Positions 1 through 13,701 of a stretch of 64,000 nt of DNA are shown here, in pieces. Location: the NCBI GenBank assembly GCA_013396655.1, contig WBMV01005055.1:859235-923234 (forward strand), given 5' to 3'. Source of the stretch: Campylorhamphus procurvoides. Taxonomy: Eukaryota; Chordata; Aves; Passeriformes; Dendrocolaptidae. A program made the position numbers and the translations under genes. Under the pieces are notes generated by a model. That model made no database searches, had not been told where the DNA came from, and saw only the letters and a list, made by a program, of their open reading frames with translations. Numbering within the stretch: position 1 is the first letter of the stretch; each line of letters opens with the position of its first letter.

Positions 1-3000
1 AACACACTTACCTAAAGCATAATCCCTTTGTGGTAGACTTGGTGGTGGCTTTTTTTTAAGGCTGTAAATGATAATTGTTACATTTATGATTTCATAAGTA
101 ACATTCACTAGAAGGGAGCATTAGTCAGACACATAAAGCTGATAAAAAAGATACCTGCAGCTGAAGAAATACAGATTACCATCACAGATGCTTAGCAAAT
201 AGCTGCAGAAGAATGCTTTGAAAAGCTAGAAACAGATAAGATATTAAAAGATAATCTAAGATTTTAATTTTTTTTTCCCCCCACTAAGAACATGTTGAAA
301 GAACAGCTTCCTTGCTCACTCCCCTCCTCTTCATTTCCAGTGCAGAAACAGATAACAAAAGGGGCAGAGATAAATGCACATCTATTGGAAAATGAAAATC
401 GGTTCTGGTTCACAGAGGCTTTGCTAAAACTCTGGCATAAGAAAGTGATGCAGCACTCTCCATTTTTATTTTTAGAACAATAATTTTGTGTGCACTTTAT
501 TTGTTGAATAATGTTTAAATGTATACCAAATCTTTCAGTGTCAAATTCTGTTTCTACTTACTCTTATTTTATGATGTTTGTTCCCTTTTTTGGTAAAAAC
601 TATTATAATAGCATTTTTAATACCAAGTGAATCAAAAGATAATTTGTAGAAATACTGAGAGGATCCTTATGGCTATACCTATTCATATGCATATGTATGT
701 GCATGTATATATATTTAGCAAGCAGAAGTACACTTGTATGTGATATATGTGTATACACATATATAAGTGGGTATTCATGTATACTCCTACTTGCTAACTT
801 GCAGCTGTCCAAAGAAGACACTGAATTACAGTCAGTTGAATTTTTTCATTACCCTGTAACAAAAAAGAAGAATTTGGGTTTAAGGTCAAGATGGAACGGT
901 GCCTGTGAGACATCACAGGCCAGACTGATGACTCTGAAGAAGAAAAAAAACAACCCTTTGCTTTTTGTAGCCAGATAAAACATTAACACAGTCAATGACA
1001 TTAAAATGACTCTTCAGAGTGACTTTTGTACATTGTCTGACAACTTCCCTGTAGCGCTGATGAGACCCCACTGTGGACCTGAAGCTTTGTCCACTGAATT
1101 GGTGGCTTCACTCATTCTTCAGTCAGGTCCTAACAAATTCATTTGCAAAAATGAGCAAGTAATTTTAAAAAAGCATCCACAAAGCATTTAAAATGCTTTC
1201 TTATGATCTCTGAGCGATAGTGATGTCTACAAATTTTGCTTTACCAAAAGAATTTGTCACTCAAGGTTTAAGTCCTGGGCATGCTGCTCAGGTGTCATTG
1301 TTCAGGTACCACTGTAACTCAGAGTGGAGCTGGCACTAACACATCAAATTTTTCAGTCCGTTTTAAGAAATGCTTTGGTTACTTCTGAGTTGAATTCATG
1401 GAATTCTATTGTTCAGATAGTCACCAAAATCACTCCATGCACATGCATGATTCAAGGAATAAATGGTGCGGGCATTTTTAAATCCCAAAAAAGCCCAACC
1501 ACCCTCCTGCCTCTACCACCTTCCCCAACAAATAAAAAACAATTAAGAGACATTTTTGCAATATTAACCTGCTTTGTTAATTACTAACAACAGTAATGAT
1601 AGATAGCTGCCTCCTCTGAAGTTTTAACTTCCTGCAGCACAATATAACAGTGTTCAAACAGTAAATTAAAAAGCATTCTCAACAGCCCTGCTCTTATCTT
1701 CCTCCAGGTTAGCACAGCCATGTTAGAAAGAAAAACCCAGGGCCACTGCCAGGGCACATCTCAGGTCTCAGGGAGGGCAGACCAGGATCTACTGATGCCC
1801 TTTGCAACATATCTATCATGAGTTGTTCAGAAATGGTGGAGGCTTGGAAAACAGTGGAACTGAGGCAACAGTAAGAGGCTGTCTGGGTCATGGTGTCAAG
1901 TATGTGGCTTAAGCAACATTACACATTTCTAAGCTGTTATGCAGAAGGCTTCCACACTTTGTCCCACGGCCCATAAATCCTGGCAGTGGCCCTGACAGAA
2001 AATGTAAATATGTTATAACGAAAGCATACGAAGTACAGAACAGAAGTCTGTGTCTAAGCAGCCTATCATGCTATTGTGCAGCTATGAAATAGCATACCGA
2101 TCCCAAGTATCTTTCCCAGTTTTGCAAATTAAGGCCACTTGTTCATTTTGGAACCTGAATATCAATAGAAGAAAAGAAATTATGTTTCTGTCACAGAGCT
2201 GAAACAGTTCATGGCCACATCTATATTTGCTAGAGTCTCGTCAAATATGTTATTTATTCTAAAATTCAAATCCACTAAAAAAAGTAATTCTCACTGTCTT
2301 TACTGAATGCCAGATCTGTAATCCAGGCTCATTTGAAGTCAGCTAGCGCTTTGCTTTACAGGAGCCAGAACTTTACCCACTGTGCAAACCACAAGACAAG
2401 CTCAAAAGACATGACCCTCTATGCCAAGATGTGGTTATGTAGCTATTTCAGATTCTGATGTCATTATCCACACAAATGCTGCAGAATGGCAATTGACTTT
2501 GTCCTGTTCTCCTGAAGTTAATGAGAAAGGACTGAAAGAATCAAATGCCATCTAACCTAGCAAACATATTTAAGTGTATTTAATCTTAGTATATACATTT
2601 TAGCTTCAACAAATAACCAAACAGCATTTGAGACATTTCATGCAATGGGGTGTAGATGCCTCTCACACAAGAACAGAATGCATAGCACAGAAATTTATAA
2701 CAACTTTAAAGAGAATAAGCTATTCCATTTTCAAACGATGTATTCCAAGATTCCCCCCTATAGCATAGGGAGTATGATCCAACAAAACATTTAGGCATGT
2801 GCTTTTCTCACATAGGTGGTCCTGTAGGAACCGCAAATATTAATTACATGCTTTGAATTTGCAGCACATTTTTGTTTTCCTGAACCAAATGGAGATCTTT
2901 TGAATAAACTGCAGCAGAGGTTTTGGTGTTTTGATCTAGCAACACTTATTTATACAGGCTATACCCAGAAAAGTAACCAAACATATGTAGTAGTAGCCCT

Positions 3001-6000
3001 TTCCATGTAGCACTTAATTCTCCCACAGGTGCATTTCCCCACTAGTGTTTTTGCTCACTCCCCCAGCATTTAAGATGTGCCTGAAAACTCAATGTTTTCA
3101 AAAGTCCTTCACTTTTTCTATTGTTAAGTCTGTAGAAAGTCCAATCCCTTCTTAAGGACCATTTAAATTTAATAGTTTTTACAAAAATTATACTGATATT
3201 ATTGCTTAGTTGAGTATTTATAGTACACATTAGTTTTAAGTGCACTAGATCATCACACTTGTGATTAAAAGATAAATTTATTGAACTTTGCCAGAAACAT
3301 TTTCAGAGTTCCAAAAGGTGTGATTCAGCTGACAGATAAACTTTTCCTGAACTGTGTTCTCATGACCTAGTGGAATACTTTGCTATAGATTTGAACGTAT
3401 GTGGCAATTGTACAAGATAAAATTAATCTGAAACATTTTTTTGGAAAGTGTTATTACTACGCTTTCACACATTTTCTTTACAATGTGCTATGACAGTGAA
3501 ATGGCATCTAGCTGTGATTTACTTTTCTTCACTTTGGTGAAATATTTTTATATTAATAAAAATCCTGGCACTCCAAACATTCTATTCAGCTACACAGTGA
3601 CTTTCATGTTTCTTCAGAACAGCTGTTAAAATTAGGTATGATATTTTTTGCTATTTTCTAAGTGCAGTACATCTTGATATTAGTACATTTCTCTCACTGG
3701 TTCATAGAACACTGCTTTTCCCTCTGCCAAGAGTTGGATCATGGATGTCTTCTAGTTGCAGCTGTGCAGGTTGAAGAGATATTTCATAACACAATGACCA
3801 TTTCTCTGCCTGAAATTACTGCGTAAGTTATAAATGGTATAGAAAAATGAACACGACAAATCTGAAGTAGACTTACTCAACTACAAAGCTGGGTAAAGCG
3901 TTGTCTTTTCATTTTTAGGTCACATAGCAAATGTGATTTCAAGAAATGGACATATTTGGATTGTGTGCTGCCAGACATAACTACAATTATATGATTTCTG
4001 ATGGCAGTGCAAAGGGAGTTTTGATAGGATGTGATGTTGCAATAAGGTGAGTAAACTGACCTTCTAGTTTCTTATTCAACACAGTAGGTCAGCACCTACC
4101 GAAAGTTTAGGCTGAAGTCCTGACTTTGCTGTACATTCAGTATGACTTTTAGCACCAGCTTCAGTGCAGCTAGGATTGCACAGAGCTTAAAGCTTACAAT
4201 TTACAGATGAGTGCTATGTCTTTACAGTGTTTCAAGCATAGGCAACCATCCTGCAGCATGAAATCTATTTCTCTACTCCCCCGTTCTGTATTACCAAGGA
4301 TGTGAATATGAAAGCAATGCCCCCAGCTCCCACTGTTTATACAATGTTGGCTACGCCCATTGCTTCTACACCTGAGAACATAATCCTCTTTGACACCATG
4401 ATCTGCCCAGCTGCTGGGCCTCCAGTGCTATAAACAGTATTGTAAGTGATTAAGGGCAAGCAGGTGACTGCTGTCCTGCAAGGGCCAATATTTTTACTGC
4501 CAGAAAATTTCGAGTCAGGATGGTGAGCAAACAGGAACTTTTCAGTAATGAAGAAACAACCTATCAATTTCTTTCCTGTTCCCACCACTGCTCAGGCTGC
4601 TTTCTACACACCTTTAAGACTCACACGGATGGTAGAGGAATTCCTCCACACCTGCACCCCCGATGAACCAAAATGGAGAGCAAGCCTCATTGCAAGAACT
4701 TTTCTTACATTTCTACATAATCAAGAGCCAATCCAGATTTTAGAAGTGTTGTAACAAATAGTGGCAATAAGTCAAATGTATTTTGTGAGTATCTGATCAT
4801 TCTTTCAATTTGAGTAGCAGAGGCTCAACAGTATAAATCTGTGTAACAACTTTAGGCTTCAGATAAGTAAGTACACTATTTGAATTCCCTAAAATTATTT
4901 CTACTTATAATAGGTTTGAATTTGATGGGGTTTATTCCACCATATAAACAAAGTCTGAATCTCTGCTACATAAAGCCAATTAAAAAAAAATAAGAATTCT
5001 GGCTTCAGTTGTGTTTAGATCCTTAACACTTAATACAATAATTCTGTAAGTGAAATGGAAGTAATGGTCAACTTATATTTTTTAGAAAAAGCATAAAAAA
5101 AAATCCAACAAAAAGTCCCTAAAGGGCACATTGAAAGGAATACAGCCAGTTCTAATTCTGTAAAGCTTGGCACCTCTTGTGCATAGCCTTATCACTGTTG
5201 TCAACTCATGCTTTTATTGCAACTCATTATGTGCTGGGTTCAAGACTTGAGTTCTGGAGTCATATGCAAATGTAAGAAATTCTTTCTTTAATTTTTAAAA
5301 AACTAAATTTCTGATCAATAATTGCAGAAGAAAATAATATGACTCAGATGAAGCATAGTGGCATCAAAAAGAATACTATATGTATCCTTTTTACTTTTTA
5401 TATCTCAATTTGTATTCTCACAGCTGGAAGAGCTGAAATGTGAGCTTTGTGCTGCAGTCATACTTTAAGAGAGTTTTTATAAACATGCTCTTTTTTATAG
5501 TTTTTAGGGGGTTTTTTTATCTTGAGTGAATCAAGGAATTGCAACTTGTATCTGACATTTAGTGATGGGACTTCTGACCTTCCCAGCTTCCACTACATTT
5601 AGTTCTTGTTATTTCTCCCTTGTCTTTCCTTCCTCTCTAGGAAGAACACACAGTCAGAGCAATACTGATTAACAGCAAAATTCACATTCAGGCAACTATG
5701 GGAGACACTTTGCAGCCTCAAATTATAAACTTGAGATGCTTCTGTTGTTTTTGCCATCTGCTTTCCTCTCTGAGGCTTTTGAACTGGACCCACTGCAACA
5801 TTATTAATTACAGAAACTACTACTGTGAAGTAGGAAGTCACCCTTTATTAAAAAGCAGCAGCAGCTGCAACAACAAACCCTCCTCACCCTCCTCTCCTTC
5901 AAAAACCCACCAAAAATTTTAAGACAGCCTACCAGCTCTTCCCTGGGAGCAGGTCCTAGGTGAAACTGCCAGTTTTTTGCAGATGGGTCTCTGAACACAT

Positions 6001-7418
6001 TGGTCTATTTACATATACACTGTGTTAAAAACAAACCCACACAAATGAAATTAAAGACCCGAGAAGTTGAAAGAGGGGAATTTTAATGGAAAACCTCCTT
6101 TCGCACTTGAATGGAAACAATAAGTGCATATACCAAGTGACTGATTTACTGCAAATTGTAGCAGTGTTAGAGTGAAAGAGTATGAGTAAAGGAAAAAATT
6201 AGCCCAAGAATCTATCACTTATTTTACTGTCAGAGCCTACTCAAGGTCAGAAACACAGCTGTGAAAATGAGACCAAAAAGCAGGGCTTGCAGCCTAAGGT
6301 TACTCCTTCTGCCTGGGGAACAGGAGAGCCAGGTGATGGCTGCTGCTTCTGGAGGCGTATCCCACTCCTCTGCCAGGGACAGCAGCTGCTCCACAAACAC
6401 CAGCCCCGCCTGGGGCCATAGCTGAGCCAGCCTGGCTTTGCAGAACTCTTGCACAGCCAAACCAGGCTGAGCCCTATTGCTTCTCTCAAGGGCCTACTGA
6501 TTGCTTCATATAGACCAGGTATGAGCTCTGCCCGTTCTTCAAGTGACCCATCGTGGTCAGTCTGAGAACTATTTTAAACAATGTTTCTATGTGCCTTTTA
6601 TGTACAAGATCTGTATTTCTAGAATTTAATATGGTCATCCTGGAAACACTGCAAGTTCTGTGTACTAATTAACTTTTCAAAGTACTTAGTACTTTTGTTG
6701 CCAATGACCCATGTAAAGAAAGACATCTGAATGAGAAAATCACATCCAAATAGAAGTCCTATGCAAATAAGCTATTGCATTAAGAAAGTGTGCTAAACAG
6801 CTAATTGGTTTAAATAGATGTTTGACTGGAAACAGTGAATAGTGTATTCATTTGACAAGGATGCAGAATTACTGGAATTTCTTTTCATGTATAAATGCAC
6901 ATGAATATTTTATGATACTCTCATGCATGTGACATCAATATGCATTCTGCACAGCACTTCTTACTGGAATAAGGAAGTGGATAATAATGCTGGATTTTGT
7001 TTTATGGGACTGAACATAGGAACATTTTTATAGGAATTTTAACTATGACGTCTGACCAGATGGTTCAAGGTGGAGCTCAAATTAAAATTAATTGCAGCAG
7101 GTACCCTGAACAGTTGCCTAAGGAGAAAGGCACACATCCAAACAAGTGATGACCATTCCCAAAGAAAATTCAAGAAAAGTCCATTTCACTCAAATACTGT
7201 TTTTTCAGGGCTACAAACACAACCTGCCACTGGAGTCCTATACTTAAACTATGGTGGTTTTAATACTGATAACAATTCTGCATGTCACAGTCTGAACTGG
7301 AGCTCTTCACGTACACCAAAGTACATCCCGCTAGAACAACACAGTCCCACCACTAAAATACGTTACAATGTGAACTTCCCCAAAGTGATAAAACTAGGGA
7401 TTGGCATTTCAAACTTAC
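1..7418 (-). other. BLNK: BLNK intron 2 (partial), no exon seen
   Basis: This is the sequence downstream (minus strand) of the exon 2 donor at 7418/7417, so it is the first part of BLNK intron 2. I looked on the minus strand for the next exon, which in vertebrate BLNK encodes an acidic, tyrosine-containing stretch after the APPSVP-type linker, and found nothing like it; exon 3 should lie left of the window. The DNA is AT-rich. It contains the hairpin at 715-797 and a GC-richer patch near 6270-6490 with two overlapping open minus-strand frames that I cannot assign. No CR1 or LTR fragment was recognised here. Intron identity follows from the two flanking exons and is not shown independently. 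Confidence 0.75.
715..797. repeat. 83-bp imperfect inverted repeat (hairpin)
   Basis: The two ends are inverted copies: 715-730 matches the reverse complement of 782-797 at 14 of 16 positions. The centre (743-764) is a perfect 22-bp palindrome. Read as minus-strand RNA, the BLNK sense strand, the outer arm forms about 19 consecutive pairs including three G-U wobbles, followed by a few internal mismatches. On the plus strand the wobbles become A-C mismatches, so folding favours the minus strand. The size suits a pre-miRNA, but the terminal loop is itself a tight palindrome and a decayed MITE is equally possible. No flanking target-site duplication is visible. Confidence 0.6.
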
Positions 7419-7484
7419 TTTTTGAACTTGTTTATTATCCCACTTTCATTTTTCTTGATGTCATGCACCATCTTTTGAAGCTTT
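7419..7484 (-). CDS. BLNK: BLNK coding exon 2
   Basis: This 66-bp exon of the B-cell linker adaptor encodes KLQKMVHDIKKNE followed by a short lysine-rich stretch. It matches the conserved N-terminal block of vertebrate BLNK, the leucine-zipper-like segment before the acidic phosphotyrosine region. On the minus strand the acceptor reads TTCCAG before 7484 and the donor is GTAAGT starting at 7418. The first base completes the arginine codon split at the end of exon 1, and the exon ends with two bases of a lysine or asparagine codon, so both borders are phase 2. BLNK is a cytoplasmic scaffold phosphorylated by SYK after B-cell-receptor engagement; it recruits BTK, PLCG2, VAV and GRB2, and the N-terminus helps membrane recruitment (family knowledge). 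Reading frame and both splice sites look intact. Confidence 0.9.
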
Positions 7485-8345
7485 CTGGAAGATATTAAAC
7501 AAAGCCAGCATTAAAATTACCAAGTGGTTGAACGTCCATTTATATAAATTAATAAAAAGATGCTTAATATATTTTTAGTAAGTACTTTAGTTGCTAAATC
7601 ATTTGTGCATGAACTTTTCCTCCGTTTTTAACAGTCCTTCAGCATTATTTGTGTTATCCTTCTTTATATAATTAAATGCAGTTTAAACAATCAATTTAAT
7701 AGTGAGTGCGTCAAGAAGAAACATCATTGCCTAAATTAGCAGTTCAGAATATTTCAATGTTAACATTTTGTCCAGAACCGTCTTTAGAACACTGCTCAGC
7801 TATAACAGGAATGTCCTCTGATTTCTGACCTTACATGGGACATTTTACCTCATGTCCATGGTGTTTGCAGTTACAACAGCGGGGGGAAACCAATACATTC
7901 CTGGGCTCAGGCCATTTGAGGAACTATTAGAGTACTGATGACTTTGAGTGGTAAAACCTCATTAACTTAGGACTCAAGTTACATGAACTGATATCTGGAA
8001 TTGTAGTTTGTTTCATTCATCAGTTGCACCGACCTCATTGAAATTCTACTTTTAATCACAACGATTTAAGTTGAATATCTTATTTTTCACTCAGCAAGTA
8101 TCACTTAGAATCCCACCTCCCCTCTCATTTAAAAAACCCCACACCACTAAAATCAAATCAGTGTGATTTTTGCAAAAGATTGACTTTATAGCGAAACCTG
8201 TCCGAAGCCTGCAAATACTAGAAACTTCTATAGAATGCGTATATATTTTTAATTTCTTCACACAGTGTGTATTCTTCCAGTTCACCTAAACTTTGCATTT
8301 TTTATTAGACCTGAAGATTTTAGCACAACCAATAAATTTAGGGGT

Positions 8346-8361
8346 CCCCCCCCCCCCCCCC
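8346..8361. repeat. Poly-C homopolymer
   Basis: A run of 16 cytosines in otherwise AT-rich intron. It reads as G16 on the BLNK sense strand. The length may be assembly-dependent. Confidence 0.9.
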
Positions 8362-11300
8362 GAATGCACTTAAAAATTTGCCTTCCATTCTTCATTGTAA
8401 GTTGTCATTCCACCCTTTAGTCTTCCCTACTTCCTCTCTGATGCACAATCAGGGTACCAATAGACTCTTGGACACTTTGCTTACAAAGAGAAGTATGAGC
8501 ATCAAAGTACTGTTTCTTCTTTTTAAAGTTTTCTTTAAACTTGAAACCTTAATATTTAGAAGGTTGAGTAACACAGAGCTTCACTATAAAGAGACAACTT
8601 CCAGCTTCCTCACTAGAAATAAAAACTTTCCCCTGAAAATTAAAATAATTTTTTCAAAGAACATTGTATTAGATGAGAATTAGCTAATCAAAATCTGGAA
8701 GTAACTTCACTAATGTGATTATTTGTCTGCAGTCCTTGGTTTGGTCTGAGCAGACATGTAGCCACTCAAGGCATCAGGTAGCAGTTGAAGATTAGGCTTA
8801 TGCTGGAAAGGGTCTTCCTACCTCTGCTACTGATTTTAGAGCAATTGTGTTAGTGATAATTAATCCCATTTTATGAGACTTGCTTAAAAAGAACAGTTAA
8901 ATAACTGAATACTTCTAAGATTTTAGAAAACTGAATAATGAAGCTTGACTTTGTTCTTAATAATGTAAACAGAAAAGAAAAAAGATTATCCTTACACTAT
9001 GTCAGCAGAAATTGAAGGATAATCCACATTTTAACAGCCCTGTAATACAATAACATGGTATAACCTGCTCTGATAAGCTGTATCATGAATCTGATACTTG
9101 GAGAGTATTCTTAGAGCCTAAATCTTTGCCCAAATTTACTTCAGAAGCCATTCAACCTATTCTTTCTAGGTTCTCAACTCATTAAAAAAATAGTGCAAAT
9201 AATGGACAAATAATTCACAAGCACATCTTTAACTTCTGCTGAAAACTCAAACTATTAATTTACAGCAAAATGATACAATGCTACCTGCTGATATAAAGAA
9301 ATAAATTACTTATAGGTGTGAAAAACAGGTGCACAGCAAAATGTCCCAGTATTTCTGGAACAATGCACTACACCTATAAGAGAAGCCTGGATTATTATCT
9401 AAACTAAACAGATACATTAAATCTGGGGTGAAAAGCTCAGATGAACTTCTGCTCTTCTGTGGTATTTCTTGTTGGTTTTTTCCCCCCTAACAGATTCAGC
9501 TTCTGGTTATGCTCAAAACATCCCAAATAGCCATTTTCTGCAGTTTACTGTTTCTGTGTTGTGCCCCAGCTGGCACCTGGCAGTGTCTATAAATTAAAAG
9601 TAATGAGGACTGAAAAGACTGAGAGGAGATTTAAATGGTTTAGTTCTAGTCTGGGGAGAAAAGTTGTCTGCAAGCGTTTGTGTTTCTTTCAGAGAGGCTC
9701 GCCAGACTTCAATTAGGCACACATGGAAGCATCAGTTACATTTCTTTCTGAGTTTGTTGTTCACTGGAGATAGGACTCAAACATCAACAACAACAAACAA
9801 ATCAAATTGTAGATTTATCTGAATATTGCTTATTGCTCTGTGCTGACATAAATATATATTTACATTAGCAAAATTATGGCTTTATTTTGAAAAAAAAACC
9901 ATGTTTTTTTTTCACCTTACTGGTTTTATTCTATATTATCATTTTGGTGCTAACAAAATCTACACACACACACATAAGTAAAACCCACCCCAAAACTGCT
10001 GACCACAAGTACCCAGAAGAGTTTGCTTTTCATTTGATCATATTTAAGTGAATTGATTATAATATCATGGGTGTTCCATGAGCCTTGAATAAGACTATAG
10101 ATTAAAAGATCATTTTAATACATTTTCTATTTAAAAAGTGTATCTAAATTAGAGATAATCACACATGCTGTCGCTAGGATGCTATTTTTTCCATGCAGAT
10201 AGACTGAAATCAAAACATTTGCATAATTGTATTTCCTAAAAATCTGTGTCTTTTATTTCTTGTTCTTTTTATGGAGGCATTTCATTTTCTAATTACAACT
10301 TAGATAAATTAGAAAGTACCTAATATATGTTTGTGTGAATTTTTTCAATCTTTAAAGTGATGTAGCTCTTACAGGAGTTATTACAACGCTTGTTTGTTGC
10401 CTCCAGACAATTTAACTTGTATCAAACCTGTGAGAGTAAGCAGATAACCAGGGCACTGTGTAGTGGTAAGAAGTCATCAAGCATAGCTGATCTCCAGTTC
10501 AAGTGGAATCCCCTTTGACCCATAAAGTTGAACAAACTGCAAAAACCAGTCTATCCAGTTCGCTAGAGGCTGAGATTTCTTGAGGTGCCAGGCAGTATAA
10601 TAGGCAACAACTGAAAAGTTTTACAAAGAGCCGTCTGACCTGAGATCTTAGAGAGACAGAAGAAAAGATGAGAGGCAGATAACAAAGTCTCTGGCAAGAG
10701 GATTCTCCAAATCTTAAGGGTCTCAATCTCAAGCCCAAAGGCCATTCCAGAGCAATGAGGAAGGTGAAGCACAGAACAGATTTGTACACTTAATATTTTG
10801 CCTGGATCTATGTATCCGACCAGTGCTAAAATACTTTTTGTATTGCTTTCCAATACTTTACCTAAGATTATACTCCAAGTAAAGAGGTTCATTGTGGGAG
10901 GGTTTATCAGAGCAGCATCCCTGAGAGTATCTAGGAAATCGAGGCTACCATGGCCAATGCAGACAGCCCTTGCTTCAGGTACATAACTACAACCCTCTTT
11001 CTTCACAACCTGAGTCAGGACCTTGTTACCAACTAATGTTTATTCTCTTATGTTTGCTTGGGATGAGCAGATAGTAGAAACATTCAAGGACCTCAATCAG
11101 CTAGTACTGTAAATGAAAATAATAAGTAATGCTAGTTTTACCTTGCATTGCATGTAATTAAAGATAACTAAGAGGTCAAACTTAAGAGTTGCTTCTTAAC
11201 TACAAGCACCAACGCTTCATTCAGTCTGGTTAAGAGTTTTTCATGTAAAGTGAGGCTTGCAGGTAAAGGTGCAGTCTGTGTCACTGCTAATCTTCGAAAC

Positions 11301-13684
11301 ACGTTTCAGCAATAGACAGATATTTTGAGAACTACCTTAATTGTGACAGGTATAGACTGGATGGGACTCTGGATCACGAACTCACTGCAGACAGAATAGA
11401 TTTCCAAAGTTCTGCAGATGAGAAATTTGAAAGTCTCGGTGCTTCTAAAAAGTGTTAGGTTTCTTACAAATACATTAGAAATTCTACATGTTGGAGGGAT
11501 TAACAAAAAAAGACAATCCTAAAATGAAACACTTTTTGAATGAAACAATACTGTTTTGCCATTTTCCATACCTTACCAATTTGAACCTCCAGTAATTCAG
11601 GATTATCAGATCTATTGACAAAGTGTAAAGGAAGGGGGAAACTTTTGCCACTGCAAGTACCATATATCCTGAAAGAAGGATTTGCTGTGTCACAAAATAA
11701 CTAGCTGCACTCAAGGACTGGCAGAGCTGCCTTGAGATGAAACAAAATGAAGCAAAAGCACCCTCTCTTTGATCTGGTCACAGCTCAGCGTATGAGGAAT
11801 GCATGATGAATGAAAGAAGGATGCTGGGTGGACCTGGCCTGTGATACATTCCCACCTTCAGACATCAGCCAGAAGCTCTTGGCTCTTTTGCATACACACT
11901 ATCCTACAAAAGCTTTCTGAAGTTTAAATAATTTTCAAAAGAGAAAAATATAACTAACATGAAGAAGAATAAAGTGTGCAACAAGCTTTCAGCTCAGATG
12001 TGAGATGAGGTATAGAGTTGCCAGCCTTGAAATAGAGGAGTCTGTCTTATTGTCAGACAGATCTGTTGCAATGTGGTATTTTCCCACCATTTAGACTAAT
12101 TTTTGAGAAATTGCATTTATCATTATTACAAGTCTGTGAAGATACTTACAAATATATATTATGTAGCTGTGCATGTTATGGCTCAGAGCAGCCAGCATGA
12201 ATGGTTCCTCAGTGCTCATGACCTTTCACTGCTCCTGGAAGCAGAGGGGGATCTCCTGTGTGCATGAACAGCACAGTTCACCTGTGTGTGCTCAGGGAAC
12301 TTTGCACCTTCAGCATGCACACTGGCTGTATTTTAGCTGTACAGCTGCTTGGGTCACAGGGCAAGTGACAGCCCTCTGCTGTAAGACCATCTTATGGGGT
12401 CTCTGGAGTGGGCAGACGGGGCACAATTGCATCAAGGTGTCTGGCTGTGAGCACTTGCAGCTGGGATGGGTGCTGATAATGTTTTTGGACACAGGACTGA
12501 CTGCAGCAATGGTAGGGAGTGCTGGCAAAATGGAAACCAGTTTTAAACAATTCACAGGAAGGTTTCTATATTACAGGCATGCCTTTTTCTGTTTATCTGG
12601 AGGATTAGAATCATACCTCCTTAAATTTCTGGTGTTTGCAGGACTGTCTGAATTATCTGTTTTGGCTCTTGAAAAATCACCATCTGTACTCACAAACCAG
12701 TTTCTTTAATTAAAGAAGGGCAGAATTTTGAACATAATACATTCAAAAAGGTCTGGAAGGGAAGATTTGCAAGCAATATTGAGATATTCAGCATTAAGTG
12801 ACCTCAATATTCTTTCTCTCCTAACATCAGTTCAATCTTTAACTGATGAAATTCAATTGGTTCTAACAGTAATAATTTAAGAAATTAATCCCACTGTGAA
12901 TCAGACAGTTTGCACTCTAGTTTCTGTTCTTATACCTTTTTGAGTACATCTCAGATTTCTCACTGACAGGACAACCTCTAGTTCTGTGCTTAGAAAGTCA
13001 CATTTTCTGAAGATCATTACTATTTCCATTCACTTAAAGTAAGACTGTAGGTAGGGTATAGCACTCATTTTTGTCTTATGAAAAGCAAAATAATAGATCA
13101 GATTAAAACAAAAAGTAGTTGTTTCTTGAGTATTTTTGTTTGTGGTTGTTTTTGTTGGTTTTTTTCCCCCAAGCAAATTCAAATGCTTAGCATTGGAAAC
13201 CTAGAATGGGATTTAGTAAGTAGAAATTTAGACTTAAAAACATCTCAAAAAATATCCCCCTGCCTCAGCTGTAAAGTTTCACAGAAAAGAAGCACAAAGC
13301 AAAGTGAGGAAGAGTATAATGGAATTTGGAGCATAAAAGCCATGTTATTAGATGGCAAAAAACTGCAGTTCAGAGTAGAAAATGAAGATTAATGCAGCCA
13401 CCTCTGTTAATTAAAAAAAACACATTAAAATATGAAACTAAAGAAGGAAGAACATGCCCAGACCCTTTCTTTATGGCTTCTCACAGTATAATTATTCCAT
13501 CACATTCTCCCCAGCTGGTCTTTGTTTTGTGTTTCCATTAGCCTTCGGTTTTATAAACAGCTATGCAGCTGACCAAATTAAGAAAGTTATTGTTTCTGGA
13601 CAAAGGGGAATACTCCTGCTTGCTTTGGTGGGAAGAACCTGCTTACCTAGAAGGGGATTTGTAAAAGTACCACTTGAGATTTTT

Positions 13685-13701
13685 AAAAGCTTAAAGCTTT
13701 T
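13685..13701. repeat. Perfect 17-bp inverted repeat
   Basis: Arms AAAAGCTT and AAGCTTTT are separated by a single A. It is too short and AT-rich to imply function and is recorded only for completeness. Confidence 0.8.

Noticed and set aside
7070..7498. 142-codon plus-strand ORF at 7.1-7.5 kb
   Set aside because: It is the antisense shadow of a region that includes BLNK exon 2; the real signal is on the minus strand.
10563..11006. 147-codon minus-strand ORF in BLNK intron 1
   Set aside because: It starts at a GTG rather than an ATG, overlaps another open frame and shows no family similarity.
12173..12709. 178-codon plus-strand ORF in BLNK intron 1
   Set aside because: No recognisable domain, no promoter or splice context, and a composition rich in Cys, Trp and His that looks like chance translation of non-coding DNA.
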